This document shows positions 54,001 through 59,338 of a DNA stretch of 61,071 nt, in pieces (positions within the stretch are counted from its first letter, which is position 1; each line of letters opens with the position of its first letter). The position numbers were made by a program, and so were the translations under genes. The DNA lies in contig NW_003108090.1 of NCBI RefSeq assembly GCF_000003605.2, positions 108,797 to 169,867 of the forward strand, read 5' to 3'. Below the pieces are notes generated by a model. That model searched no databases and was not told the DNA's origin. It saw only the letters and a program-made list of their open reading frames with translations. The stretch is from Saccoglossus kowalevskii (Eukaryota; Hemichordata; Enteropneusta; Harrimaniidae).

Positions 54001-55871
54001 GTACCCAGAGGGAGTTGTGAGACAGCTACCAACACACATGCTGACATCGGTAATTGGAAAGAGACAGTATGGTGGAAACGAAGTAATTCAGGCAACTTCT
54101 AACATTGGTTATGTGACTATCTTAATTCCCTGTAGTTTAGGAAGTGATAATAACGAGCACTGCCGAGACACTTTGTGTTAAACTAACGACGAGTACGGCA
54201 ATCAAGTACTAGAATAGCATTTATTATATGAAAGTCAATTTTAATATCAGAGTGAAGTTTTGAAGTCCTGTGTACAATTATATTAAGATAGCATGGAAAT
54301 ATACAGGTTCCGACACTCTATAAACAACACTGAGAGACCAATTCCCGCGAGGCAAGAGGAAAACAAAACATTTTGTAGCAGTAAACATTTTAGTGGGATA
54401 CTTAGAACACGAGAATCTCTGTGATATCTACAAAATTTCATCCCTAGGTTGGTGGTCAAAATAAGGGAAGCTCAAGATACTGCTGCTCCTAGAATTTCCC
54501 CCAGGCTTCTAGCTTCACTTGCCAGAGCTTACTTTGCTCCCTGTACCTAAAGTTGTGTATTCCACTTGGGTCTAGTATTTTAAATTTTATTTCTACTTGT
54601 GTGTACTCTCCTAAACCACCACATCATAAATTGTCATGGTGAAAATTTTACGATTTAACATAGTATTTGAATTTAAACATCATATGCAGATTCTGAAGTG
54701 CAAAATTCCACATATCAACAATTTATTGTTGCTATTCCCACATAATCTTCAACATTACCACATACAATGTTGTTCACACAGGTGCTGTGTTGACTGATTT
54801 TTATAAACAAATATAATGCTGAAGTCAGCCACAAAACTGGCAGAAGGCTGAATAAAATGAGATTTATTTGCAGCATCTTGAAAACTCACCAAGACACAAC
54901 TGAATCATCCTTTTTTCATATTTATTTTAAAATGCCAAAGTCAAGTTTTATAACGTTTCACAAAATGAACCTGCATAATATTTTTTCCTTTTCTATCAAC
55001 ATTTTGATCAAAATCTATATCCAGTGATAAATTACATGGACTTGCTCCAAAATTAACAAGGAATTTGTAGAAAAACATTTTTAAAATGCGCAATACTTTA
55101 TGCCAAAATGTTGGCAGGAAAAACAGGTTGAAGAAAATGCTGTTTTTCTATTTTTTCATGATTTTTCATGAAAGGAAATTTAAAAAATACTATTTTTAGA
55201 TTCTCATTTGAAATTTTTAATGCACACCAAACTAGTTTTAAAGACAAATTTAGTTAAAAAGTTAGTAATATAATAAGTAACTAACATAGTTGACCTTGTC
55301 ACTTCAGTGGTTTGTCCTCTTATATGTGAACAATAGAGGATTAATAATAGAAAAGGAAAGTGATGACATAGATACGGATGATGTCATCAATCTTTTCAAA
55401 ACAGGAAGTAGAATTGTGATGCATCATGGGACTTTAACACACACAAACTGAGAACCAGATATTAATTGTTGTTTTTAAATCATCATGACATAAACATAAT
55501 TATAGTGCACTCTTTCCTCAATCCTCCTCTGTCAAAGTCACCTTTTGACACAATTCACAATGGCAATTTAATCACAATAGAAACATATGTCCATTTGCTT
55601 CAAAATTATCCAAAAATTTGAAAAATACATAAAAATGGCAAAATATTGCATCAAACTTTGAAAGGGGGAAAATGTGGCACTCAAAAGTTAAATGAGACAT
55701 GGTCTCGGAGGGCAAAATAAGAGTCAGTACTCATAGATGCATATGCAGGACATAGTATTCTTTTTGCTGTTTACAATTTAAGTAGCTCGACACTCACCTG
55801 ACTTGGCGGCATTTCCCTATTGGGCATGGTATAAGGCATCTGGTAAGGTTTACTACTGTCTATGGGTTTAC
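3712..55871 (-). CDS. TCF4/TCF12-like: E-protein (class I bHLH) transcription factor gene, 17 coding exons, 5' end missing
   Basis: E proteins bind CANNTG E-boxes in the nucleus, as homodimers or with tissue-specific bHLH partners such as MyoD, achaete-scute or atonal types. The joined exons give 699 residues plus stop. Numbering from the first full codon in the window: proline/serine-rich N-terminal region (1-163), a [13 protein letters not shown] motif (about 234-246), AD2 loop-helix region (274-336) with the helix exon duplicated, acidic/basic linker with IKIE (480-553), bHLH (about 565-628), then [19 protein letters not shown] (from 629). All junctions are GT-AG and phase-compatible. Similarity to vertebrate TCF4/TCF12 is continuous and intron positions match where I remember them. 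The start codon and activation domain 1 are not seen and probably lie upstream of 61071. I cannot say whether TCF4 or TCF12 is closer; invertebrates usually have one E protein. Confidence 0.95.
3927..4450 (-). other. Intron between bHLH exon and C-terminal exon
   Basis: 524-base GT-AG intron (gtgagt to cccag). AT-rich, with no further exon or repeat recognised. It splits the protein at QVR|ERNLNPK, as I recall for vertebrate E-protein genes. Confidence 0.9.
4451..4674 (-). CDS. TCF4/TCF12-like: E-protein exon 16 (bHLH DNA-binding and dimerisation domain)
   Basis: 224 bases, phase 2 in and phase 1 out, acceptor ttttacgtctccag, donor gtgagt. It encodes [18 protein letters not shown], then the basic region [13 protein letters not shown], helix 1 [11 protein letters not shown], the loop [11 protein letters not shown], and helix 2 [18 protein letters not shown]. 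The E-box-contacting glutamate and arginines of NARER are present, so DNA binding should be intact. Unusual residues relative to vertebrate E proteins are H before ANNARER (M or V there, Q in Daughterless), A in CALHL (usually Q) and A in DKAQ (usually P). Only one bHLH exon was found, so there is no sign of the E12/E47-type exon pair of TCF3. Confidence 0.99.
4675..5197 (-). other. Intron between exon 15 and the bHLH exon
   Basis: 523-base intron. Its 5' end holds the 21-bp E-box array (5066-5180). The rest is unremarkable. No second bHLH exon was found in it. Confidence 0.9.
5066..5180. repeat. 21-bp tandem array with one E-box per unit
   Basis: About 5.5 copies of a 21-bp unit, core ATTCAGACATCACATGACT. 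CACATG occurs at 5076, 5097, 5118, 5139 and 5160, always exactly 21 bases apart. The array ends 17 bases from the donor of exon 15. Confidence 0.97.
5198..5245 (-). CDS. TCF4/TCF12-like: E-protein exon 15 (48-base symmetric cassette before the bHLH)
   Basis: Forty-eight bases, phase 2 to 2, acceptor cttgctttcag, donor gtgagt. It encodes [15 protein letters not shown], flanked by split codons for R and K. It occupies the acidic position before the basic region (NDDEDLTPEQK in TCF4). Skipping it joins KKSR directly to PPEDEPPEV in frame, so alternative use is possible. A 21-bp E-box-containing tandem array starts 17 bases beyond its donor. Confidence 0.8.
5246..5604 (-). other. Intron between exons 14 and 15
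   Basis: 359-base intron, gtgcgg to ctttcag. The sequence CTCCCTAGG occurs twice (near 5291 and 5343). Nothing else recognised. Confidence 0.85.
5605..5782 (-). CDS. TCF4/TCF12-like: E-protein exon 14 (SUMO-type IKIE motif, charged linker)
   Basis: 178 bases, phase 1 in and phase 2 out, acceptor tatttaacag, donor gtgcgg (a weaker GT donor). It encodes [20 protein letters not shown], then a lysine/glutamate-rich stretch and [12 protein letters not shown] fits the SUMO consensus (hydrophobic-K-x-E) and lies where TCF3 has EIKREE and TCF12 has EIKTEN. RSKKSR is a basic cluster shortly before the bHLH, like the RGRTS or RSR region of vertebrate proteins. Confidence 0.92.
5783..7395 (-). other. 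Intron between exons 13 and 14
   Basis: 1.6-kb AT-rich intron with short poly-A and poly-T runs (near 6019 and 6960). No exon-like frame or tandem repeat recognised. Confidence 0.8.
7396..7536 (-). CDS. TCF4/TCF12-like: E-protein exon 13 (linker, symmetric)
   Basis: 141 bases, phase 1 to 1, acceptor ttgcaacctacag, donor gtaatt. It encodes [20 protein letters not shown], then [20 protein letters not shown] and LQHSFQ. I do not recognise a specific vertebrate counterpart. The boundaries and phase fit exactly between exons 12 and 14, and skipping it would keep the frame, so it could be lineage-specific or alternative. Confidence 0.7.
7537..8168 (-). other. Intron between exons 12 and 13
   Basis: 632-base intron. 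It has a low-complexity stretch rich in TTTAGTG near 7600-7650. Nothing else recognised. Confidence 0.8.
8169..8313 (-). CDS. TCF4/TCF12-like: E-protein exon 12 (Pro/His-rich linker)
   Basis: 145 bases, phase 0 in and phase 1 out, acceptor tttatttgcag, donor gttagt. It encodes [20 protein letters not shown], then [19 protein letters not shown] and IAQPQQPFN. It sits where vertebrate E proteins have a proline-rich linker (NPPQDPYRGMPPG in TCF4). Sequence similarity is weak; the call depends on splice sites, phase and position. Confidence 0.82.
8314..13981 (-). other. Intron between exons 11 and 12
   Basis: 5.7-kb AT-rich intron without obvious tandem repeats. An exon-like block at 10146-10240 has good splice signals but a frame-breaking length (95 bases), so it is not called. 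Scattered short open frames show no family resemblance. Confidence 0.75.
13982..14182 (-). CDS. TCF4/TCF12-like: E-protein exon 11 (AD2 helix, copy B, plus His/Met-rich tail)
   Basis: 201 bases, phase 0 to 0, acceptor gttttcag, donor gtaagg. It begins [20 protein letters not shown], the AD2 helix, which in TCF12 reads [20 protein letters not shown]. AD2 recruits transcriptional co-regulators in vertebrate E proteins. The remaining 47 residues are rich in G, H and M (for example [20 protein letters not shown]) and match the loosely conserved post-AD2 region of TCF4 only in composition. Confidence 0.95.
14183..14505 (-). other. Short intron between the duplicated AD2 helix exons
   Basis: 323-base intron from gtaaac to gttttcag. 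It is long enough for both flanking exons to be spliced into one mRNA, so strict steric mutual exclusion is not expected. Confidence 0.85.
14506..14565 (-). CDS. TCF4/TCF12-like: E-protein exon 10, duplicated AD2 helix exon (copy A, probable alternative cassette)
   Basis: Exactly sixty bases (phase 0 to 0) between acceptor gttgtcaatcag and donor gtaaac. It encodes [20 protein letters not shown], a diverged copy of the first 20 residues of the next exon ([20 protein letters not shown]). The helix core [10 protein letters not shown] is identical, with conservative changes after it. Because its length is a multiple of three and both ends are phase 0, including or skipping it keeps the frame. It lies between HSL and QSR, the place where vertebrate TCF12 has an alternatively spliced 24-residue insert. 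Its codon use differs from copy B at synonymous sites, so it is not a recent duplicate. Whether it is always, sometimes or never included cannot be read from genomic DNA. Confidence 0.85.
14566..15646 (-). other. Intron between exons 9 and 10
   Basis: 1.1-kb intron, more than half of it the 33-bp minisatellite (14661-15255). It also has an 11-base C run at 15358-15368. The array ends about 95 bases before the helix-exon acceptor. Confidence 0.88.
14661..15255. repeat. 33-bp minisatellite with YY1-like core
   Basis: About 18 copies of a 33-bp unit, core AATCCAAGATGGCTACCCCA and TCAGAGGTGAGG. The centre is nearly identical and both ends are diverged. It lies in the intron between exons 9 and 10. 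CAAGATGGC occurs exactly in 12 units. The period is a multiple of three and lacks stops in several frames, which produces long spurious open frames on both strands (up to 210 codons). Confidence 0.97.
15647..15717 (-). CDS. TCF4/TCF12-like: E-protein exon 9 (start of AD2 loop-helix domain)
   Basis: Seventy-one bases, phase 1 in and phase 0 out, donor gtaagt, acceptor ttgacaacag. It encodes [20 protein letters not shown] then HSL. Vertebrate TCF4 has [23 protein letters not shown]. The phase-0 end after HSL lets it splice to either of the two helix exons that follow. Confidence 0.95.
15718..16273 (-). other. Intron between exons 8 and 9
   Basis: 556-base intron, gtaaga to caacag. AT-rich; nothing else recognised. 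Confidence 0.85.
16274..16352 (-). CDS. TCF4/TCF12-like: E-protein exon 8 ([15 protein letters not shown] motif)
   Basis: Seventy-nine bases, phase 0 in and phase 1 out, donor gtaaga, acceptor aatttacag. It encodes [20 protein letters not shown] followed by SPAPMS. The vertebrate exon is [20 protein letters not shown] then SPPSLS, a very close match at the same splice position. Confidence 0.97.
16759..16794. repeat. (CCAG)n microsatellite
   Basis: Nine units of CCAG/CAGC type with one interruption (CCTG), preceded by a short GACA-like stretch. Confidence 0.95.
18747..19027. other. Assembly gap (281 N)
   Basis: Run of Ns inside the intron between exons 7 and 8. Open frames that cross it are meaningless. 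Confidence 1.
21788..22341. repeat. 62-bp minisatellite next to exon 7
   Basis: About nine copies of a 62-bp unit, with blocks CTATTTCTACACTGCTCTCA and CAATACCTCCATTTCCAGGC. Most copies are over 90% identical by eye. One copy has an internal expansion of TATTCAC near 22175-22200. The array ends about 160 bases from exon 7. Confidence 0.97.
22503..22597 (-). CDS. TCF4/TCF12-like: E-protein exon 7 ([13 protein letters not shown] motif)
   Basis: Ninety-five bases, phase 1 in and phase 0 out, donor TCG|gtgagt, acceptor ttgttcccag. After a glycine/serine-rich stretch it encodes [15 protein letters not shown], almost identical to the vertebrate [15 protein letters not shown]. The exon ends after ALAS, as I recall for the vertebrate genes. 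A 62-bp minisatellite begins about 160 bases downstream in the intron. Confidence 0.97.
22598..23166 (-). other. Intron between exons 6 and 7
   Basis: 569-base intron. It contains a CTCF-like motif at 23113-23126, 41 bases from the exon 6 boundary. Otherwise AT-rich. Confidence 0.85.
23113..23126 (+). promoter_or_regulatory. CTCF-like motif
   Basis: CCACTAGAGGGCGC fits the CTCF core CCASYAGRKGGCRS at every position. A motif match alone does not prove binding, and AGAGGGCGC also occurs in some animal interspersed repeats. Confidence 0.4.
23167..23320 (-). CDS. TCF4/TCF12-like: E-protein exon 6
   Basis: 154 bases, phase 0 in and phase 1 out, donor gtaagt, acceptor ttactttcag. It encodes [20 protein letters not shown] and then [15 protein letters not shown]. 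Vertebrate TCF4 reads [20 protein letters not shown] then CTPPANGTDSIM. The exon is flanked on both sides by CTCF-like motifs at 23113 and 23630. Confidence 0.95.
23321..24364 (-). other. Intron between exons 5 and 6
   Basis: 1.0-kb AT-rich intron with a near-consensus CTCF-like motif on the minus strand at 23630-23643. Nothing else recognised. Confidence 0.85.
23630..23643 (-). promoter_or_regulatory. CTCF-like motif, opposite orientation
   Basis: The minus strand reads ACACTAGAGGGCGC, one mismatch from the CTCF core. It faces the motif at 23113 across exon 6. Confidence 0.3.
24365..24495 (-). CDS. TCF4/TCF12-like: E-protein exon 5
   Basis: 131 bases, phase 1 in and phase 0 out, donor gtaaga, acceptor cttctccag. 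With the split aspartate it encodes [15 protein letters not shown] and ends [12 protein letters not shown]. Vertebrate TCF4 has DGHHSSDPWSSSSGM and CSLHPHERL in the same order, so this is a confident match in the central transactivation/repression region. Confidence 0.95.
24496..24943 (-). other. Intron between exons 4 and 5
   Basis: 448-base intron, gtaaga to tctccag. No repeats or exon-like frames recognised. Confidence 0.85.
24944..25040 (-). CDS. TCF4/TCF12-like: E-protein exon 4 (common exon, joins long and Alt forms)
   Basis: Ninety-seven bases, phase 0 in and phase 1 out, donor gtaaga, acceptor tattttag. It encodes [20 protein letters not shown] and then MYPEFM. The vertebrate counterpart is [20 protein letters not shown]. 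In vertebrates this is the exon to which the HEBAlt/TCF4-A first exon is spliced. Here it accepts either exon 3 or the Alt exon at 35283-35342, both ending in phase 0. Confidence 0.95.
29781..30010 (+). repeat. Interspersed repeat, copy 1
   Basis: Similar to 34528-34745 in the same orientation. Shared blocks include CCAGTTCCCT, CAAATTTTGTCTGTTGGCT, AATATTGAGAAATA and AAAGGTTAA, with scattered substitutions and short indels. Strand is arbitrary. I found no terminal repeats, so its class is unknown. Confidence 0.85.
30390..31220. repeat. 124-bp higher-order minisatellite of about 20-bp GATGAGAAA subunits
   Basis: The phrase AGAAACTGAATCAAGATGAG recurs at 30401, 30525, 30650, 30775, 30876, 31000 and 31124. 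Spacing is 124-125 bases except one shortened copy (101). Each unit has six subunits built on GATGAGAAA or AATGAGAAA. After 31220 the pattern decays into looser GAGAAA repeats to about 31400. Confidence 0.95.
32859..32875 (+). repeat. Poly-G run (17)
   Basis: Seventeen consecutive Gs (C on the transcribed strand), preceded at 32766-32786 by a short CAGA microsatellite. Length may be unreliable in sequencing. Confidence 0.95.
34528..34745 (+). repeat. Interspersed repeat, copy 2
   Basis: Second copy of the repeat at 29781-30010, direct orientation, about 4.5 kb away and slightly shorter. It ends about 540 bases from the Alt exon donor. Confidence 0.85.
35283..35342 (-). CDS. TCF4/TCF12-like: Alternative internal first exon, Alt-type N-terminus (HEBAlt/TCF4-A-like)
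   Basis: Sixty bases from ATG to donor CCA|gtgagt, phase 0, encoding [20 protein letters not shown]. Vertebrate HEBAlt and TCF4-A start MYCAY and then have LMYYYNGKAVY. Shared features are M-aromatic-C-x-Y at the start and N-x-[VL]-M-Y-x-x-N-[RG] near the junction. The exon lies in the intron before exon 4, as in vertebrates, and phase 0 fits exon 4 (starting GTT GAT). The resulting protein would lack everything encoded upstream, including AD1. An in-frame upstream ATG at 35396 would add 18 residues, and an ATG at 35400 opens a 7-codon upstream ORF. I prefer 35342 because it aligns with the vertebrate start and fits a TATA-like element at 35413-35420. Confidence 0.82.
35413..35420 (-). promoter_or_regulatory. 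TATA-like element of the Alt promoter
   Basis: The minus strand reads TATATATC here. A start site about 25-30 bases downstream, near 35388, would make the ATG at 35342 the first start codon and exclude the ones at 35400 and 35396. This is positional inference; AT-rich DNA contains many such strings. Confidence 0.35.
36498..36533. promoter_or_regulatory. Inverted pair GGTCACATG / CATGTGACC
   Basis: A perfect 9-base inverted repeat with an 18-base G-rich spacer. Each arm holds a CACATG E-box in the TCACATG context that MITF/TFE-type bHLH-zip proteins can bind. It lies about 1.1 kb upstream, in gene sense, of the Alt exon. Function is inferred only. Confidence 0.4.
37631..37930. repeat. Degenerate tandem repeat (TATGGAAAACCAGTCTGGGTT)
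   Basis: Seven or so diverged units around a core ATTATGGAAAACCAGTCTGG, with spacing of roughly 35-45 bases. An old array, unlike the homogeneous ones elsewhere in the window. Confidence 0.85.
38351..38530. mobile_element. MITE-like element, copy 1 (CTGTAAAATA termini)
   Basis: About 180 bases bounded by inverted CTGTAAAATACTT. The left arm continues to GCTGGAATTAATTTT. Interior motif TCAGCGAAAATAAAT is shared with the element at 51045-51243. No coding capacity. The target duplication is unclear. Confidence 0.7.
39054..39079. repeat. Poly-T run (26)
   Basis: Twenty-six Ts, about 100 bases inside the intron from the exon 3 donor. It could be the tail of an old retrotransposed insertion, but no body was recognised. 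Confidence 0.9.
39183..39226 (-). CDS. TCF4/TCF12-like: E-protein exon 3 (short basic motif exon)
   Basis: Forty-four bases, phase 1 in and phase 0 out, donor gtaagt, acceptor atttTCAG. It encodes [14 protein letters not shown] after a split glycine. AKRPRG takes the place of the vertebrate TKKVRKVPPG nuclear-localisation-like motif. Transcripts starting at the internal Alt exon would not include this exon. Confidence 0.88.
39891..40621. repeat. 84-bp minisatellite rich in E-boxes
   Basis: About 8.6 units starting at 39891, 39975, 40059, 40143, 40227, 40311, 40396, 40480 and 40565 (period 84, twice 85). Each full unit has three E-box positions: CACATG, then CAGGTG, then CACCTG or CACCTA. The last two form an inverted pair, CAGGTG-8 bp-CACCTG. 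By my count position 1 is CANNTG in 9 of 9 units (CATATG and CACTTG variants included), position 2 in 8 of 8, and position 3 in 5 of 8. The period is divisible by three, so 196-codon frames open on both strands; they are not genes. Confidence 0.97.
41399..41534. repeat. 60-bp direct repeat (2.3 copies)
   Basis: Two adjacent 60-base copies plus a partial third, sharing TCAACCAATCACA and CATGCGTAACAGCTTAAGACA. Each copy holds a CCAATCA motif. Confidence 0.95.
42381..42578 (-). CDS. Unrecognised small open frame in intron, CpG-retaining
   Basis: From an ATG at 42560 the frame encodes 59 residues, starting [20 protein letters not shown] and ending [13 protein letters not shown]. An upstream TTG-initiated extension of six codons reaches 42578. 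It is rich in basic and aromatic residues. About ten CpGs fall within 180 bases while the surroundings are CpG-poor. I see no domain, signal peptide or membrane segment. Possible donors inside it are out of phase with exon 3, so it does not fit as an E-protein exon. It may be chance, an unmethylated regulatory patch or a small gene. Confidence 0.2.
   Translation of the reverse strand: MCYGCTMLDPFEQRRYTKRYLRFPNAIGLPHFSWYGRLLRRDYPPEKKHYSHSLKSRKKGLREER
43893..44165. repeat. 35-bp minisatellite
   Basis: About 7.7 copies of a 35-bp unit, core GGAATTATGGGACAGTGCTA then TTCAATATGGACCAT. A single unit-like stretch in inverted orientation lies at about 43819-43845 (minus strand CACTATGGAATTATGGGACA). 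Confidence 0.96.
44465..44899. mobile_element. MITE-like element with about 55-bp terminal inverted repeats
   Basis: Left arm AGGGACGACGTCAAAGATCG continues ATGTCAGGATAAAAAACTTA and TTCCTTTAGTTT. The right arm is the inverted complement with a few differences. The 435-base element encodes no transposase. The DNA just outside is TA-rich (left CTA, right AAT), consistent with a short TA-type target duplication that I cannot confirm. Confidence 0.8.
45159..45303 (-). CDS. TCF4/TCF12-like: E-protein exon 2
   Basis: 145 bases, phase 0 in and phase 1 out, donor gtgagt, acceptor ttatttgtag. It encodes a serine/proline-rich segment including [13 protein letters not shown], then [10 protein letters not shown]. 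In vertebrate TCF4 the matching region reads [23 protein letters not shown], so order and key residues (LSP, N-N, RRPL) are kept. Phase 1 pairs with the next exon to make [12 protein letters not shown] across the junction. Confidence 0.9.
49461..49493 (-). CDS. TCF4/TCF12-like: Candidate second alternative first exon ([11 protein letters not shown])
   Basis: Thirty-three bases from ATG to a strong donor GGGAT|gtaagt, encoding [11 protein letters not shown] and ending in phase 0, as needed to join exon 2 at 45303. An in-frame TAG lies three codons before the ATG, and A is at position -3. The preceding 50 bases hold several CpGs in otherwise CpG-poor DNA, a MYB-type TAACGG (plus strand 49504-49509) and an AT-rich TTTAATAAAG stretch. 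Vertebrate TCF4 is known for many short alternative first exons. I know of no vertebrate peptide matching this one, so it stays a candidate. Confidence 0.4.
51045..51243. mobile_element. MITE-like element, copy 2 (CTGTAAAATA termini)
   Basis: About 199 bases with inverted termini of roughly 45 bases: CTGTAAAATACTTTATTTT and GGAATTAATTTTTGCTGAA on the left, and the complement with CTGTCAAATA on the right. Shares termini and TCAGTGAAAATAAAT with the element at 38351. No coding capacity. Confidence 0.8.
55798..55871 (-). CDS. TCF4/TCF12-like: E-protein exon 1 in window (N-terminal region)
   Basis: Seventy-four bases between an acceptor (ttattgcag) and the donor gtgagt. It starts with two bases of a split codon and ends in phase 0. 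It encodes [20 protein letters not shown] then PPSQ, a proline/methionine-rich stretch. This corresponds to the poorly conserved region between activation domain 1 and the LSP motif in vertebrate TCF4. The match itself is weak; the call rests on splice sites, phase and position. An upstream exon ending in phase 1 is required but was not found in the window. Confidence 0.8.
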
Positions 55872-55914
55872 CTGCAATAAATGAAAAAAAAAAAAAAAAA
55901 ATATAAGAATCATA

Positions 55915-56040
55915 GACTGGGCAGCAATTTCACATGACAATATGATATGGACTGGGCAAAAACTAGATGACTATGTGATGTGAACTAGGCAAAAACTGTA
56001 CATGACCATGTGATATGGACTGGACAATGGTCTAGGCAGC
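55915..56040. repeat. Degenerate repeat of about 36 bp
   Basis: Three to four diverged copies around GACTGGGCAAAAACT and CATGTGATATGG, adjoining the exon 1 acceptor side. Confidence 0.75.
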
Positions 56041-56090
56041 ATTAGTCATTTCAGACTCCTGTTAAAACAGTAGTGTAGATTTGTTAAAAT

Positions 56091-56158
56091 CCATCCATCC
56101 ACCCATCCATCCATCCATCCACAAAACCCACCCACCCACCCATCCATCCATCCATCCA
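56091..56158. repeat. (CATC)n/(CACC)n microsatellite
   Basis: CATC repeats, interrupted by ACAAAACC and CACC units. Confidence 0.95.
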
Positions 56159-56444
56159 CACAGACACTTACACACAGTAAATCATAAATACTCAAACATA
56201 AGTTTTAAACTATCTTGTACATCTACCACAAAACAGTACCATTGTTGTCTTGTCTTATTAACTAAAGGCTTTTGCGTAACACCGAGGCCAGGAAGAAAGT
56301 CTACTTTGGTTGAACATTGAAACTGAAACCCTAAAAATATATTTTTTCATATTGAATGTGGGAAATGATTGAACCTTCCTATTTTCTTGTTGTACAATGT
56401 TTAAAAAGACAAGGCCCTATCCTCGGAAAACCAGGCATTCTTCA

Positions 56445-56458
56445 CCTCCAGAGGGCGC
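56445..56458 (+). promoter_or_regulatory. CTCF-like motif
   Basis: CCTCCAGAGGGCGC, one mismatch from the CTCF core consensus. Isolated motif, function unproven. Confidence 0.25.
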
Positions 56459-59256
56459 TGTTCAACATACTCACTGTTAGACCTTTTCAAATACCTCAAT
56501 TGAGAGGATATAATAGAAAACATTGCGCTCAGATAGTTCTGTATAACATTTACATTTGAATACAACTTGTCACTCATTATGTGCGGGACATAGGATGGTG
56601 GTGACATAAGAACAAAGAAAACATAAAGCAATGCATTTCTACAATATACCTCACTAAGTAAATTATTTTCTGTTTGAACAAATTCTGACATTCTATGACA
56701 AGTATTTTACAGGTCATACATATTGTTTAAAAATTCAATAATTTCACATGTAGTGCATGAATAGATTGTACGGCCGATAGAAGCAGAGATCGTGATAAAA
56801 ACAGCAACGTTTAACTTTTTACTCGTCTTTCAAACTAAACGGTACAATAAAATTTAACACCAACAATGCTGATTAGAAAATGATGTAGACTTTTAGACAA
56901 CAGACAATGTTGCTGATTGAGGTACGACATGGAAACTACTCCTGTCGCAGTCATAAATTGACATCCCTAATCTAATTAATAGTCCCAAACTTAATTTAAA
57001 AAGTGGATTTATTCTCAATCTCCCAAAATGTTGTATAATGAAAATGCTATAAATCCTTAGTTAATGACAAGTGTTAGGGTCCGCCTACTCACACAGAAAT
57101 GAGAATGTTTCACAGGTTTACTATTAGTTGTTAATTGCTAATTTTGTATGATAATATTGCAATCAGAAAGAGGGGAAGGGTCATCCCCAAACCTGTTGAA
57201 TAATACTGTTCCACTGACACATCTGACCATCTGGTAGATGTACCAATAAATTTCTAGTGCTGTTTTAAGTTGTTTTTTAAAGCAATTTTTTCTGCTTTCT
57301 TTTTATTTTAATATATATGTTGTTGTTTCATTTTTTTCCTTTCCCCTTTTTTATAGTATTCGGGGATGATATTTAAGTTTAGTAATATTTAATGTCCTTC
57401 TGTAATTAAAAAAAATATTAAAAAACTAAATTTATTATGAGGAAGTAATGGTTCTTTCTATTTTTTTCCTTTCCAATAAAAATATTATAAACATTGGATC
57501 CAGATTTATGGGAGGTTAAAGGAAAATATTTTTCACAATTCATTATTATGATTGATTGGGAAGTCGTGGGAGAAAAAAAACATTTTTGTCATATTATTTT
57601 CACACATATTTATTTTGGGATGTTTTTTCCCCTGTTTTTCAATTAGTGCAGATATAGGCATTTTCTGCATTTATTCGCAAACTTCAAAAGATTGAAAAGA
57701 GATTAAAAAAGCACCTGCTATCTGGAGAGAATGACTTGCCAATTAAATTCTGAAAATTATTCAAGACGAGTCAATCAAGAGTAAAATTTGTCGTGATCAA
57801 AAACGACGAAAGAACTCATTCCTTTTTCGCCAAATCGTAAGTTACACCATGTGACCTGTCAATTTGTTGTTGCTTTTCGAAAAGTTGTAATTGGTTCGAT
57901 CATAGCAACAGTAACTTTTTTTTGTACAATACTTTGATGGATAGCATGTCGTGGCAATACCGGGTATATTGCAGTTCTTTCCGAGCAGCCATTTTGAATT
58001 CAAAAATGTTAGTTATTTCAGACACTTTTTCTGAATAGCACTTTTAGCCGATAATTTTCCACAACAAATAAATACCATGAGAGCGTTTCGCCCAAAAAAT
58101 TTACCTAAAATAGATCATTTTCAGCAGAGACGCCCACGCAGTCATATTCTACATTCTTGGTATATAATATACCCTTTGAGTGACACATATTTTTTCAGCC
58201 CAAAATTTAGTGTAAATATTTTCACAATTTGTAAAATTTTCACTAAAATTCACATTATTTTTGACCATACTAACAAGTTCAGATATTCTTTTTAGTTTTT
58301 GATCAAAAGGTTCGTAAATTTTTATGTACATTTCATATGAGGAAGAGCAGACTATAGAAAATTATTTGTAGATGGTGGCAAAAGTTGACAATGGTGTTCA
58401 TAGAGTTAAATGGTAAGTCACACCTGCAAAGTTGAGTTTACAAAAAGTGAATATAGTGTTACTCTTTCAGAAGCAAAAAACTTAAAAAGTCTGATTAAAA
58501 GTGTATTTATAACAAACTTGATTCTGAACAAAACGTTATTCTTCTTAGATTACTGGTAGTGATGAAGTTACGATACTCTTCATGCTCCAAATTTACTCAA
58601 AATATTTCTCAATTCAGAAATTTGTCAATGTCCATTGTGGAGAAGTGAGAAATAGCAAAATGGCAGTAAATAATATCCCTTGATATAATGTTGCCGCCAG
58701 AAATGACCAGAAAGTGTTCTTAGTCACAGGATTCAGAATGATTTAATTTTGCTCTACCACAAGCTCTCGTCAAAAGTGGGGAAAAAAACCAATAGAACCA
58801 CTAAAACGGAGTCAACTTTCATTCAAGAAAGAAATTTCACATTTCAAATTTGAATAATTGACATAGATGAGAAAAACGGCCAAGCAGACTAGAAATGGTA
58901 CGAAAACCCCATTTAGGACTACTTTGTCATTGTACAATTATTGTCGAAGCACTGCTGAACAAATATTTCATAAAAAATGATCATTCATTTTTTATTTTTT
59001 ATTTCAAAAAAGTGGAGTAGATTGACATTTTTATAATATTTTACTAGAGAGTGCTTGAAAGGTATGTGCAATAATTGTTGTTTGATTTATCATCTGACTT
59101 TCAGGCATAAATCAGACTTAATGCATAAAACACAATTATTTTGACATCTGATGAATTTTTTTTTATTGAACCAGTATTTCCATTTTAGAATGATTCTTTC
59201 TTTTTTTCACAGTCTTACTTCTAGATGGCAACTTTTGTAATGTTCTGAAATAATTT

Positions 59257-59338
59257 GATGGATGTTTGTAACGCTGTGTATGATTGGTGGAAAGACAGAT
59301 GGATGTTTGTAACGCTACGTATGATTGGTGGAAAGACA
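59257..59338. repeat. 41-bp tandem duplication
   Basis: Two adjacent 41-base copies (59257-59297, 59298-59338) differing only at GTGT versus ACGT. Each has GATGGATGTTTGTAACGCT and ATTGG. Confidence 0.97.

Larger units (their letters stand above)
45304..55797 (-). other. Large intron between exons 1 and 2
   Basis: 10.5-kb AT-rich intron. It holds the candidate first exon (49461-49493), a MITE-like element (51045-51243) and an imperfect CTCF-like string at 52626-52639. I see nothing else supported. Short open frames at 48977-49204 and 53887-54181 have no recognisable features. Confidence 0.8.
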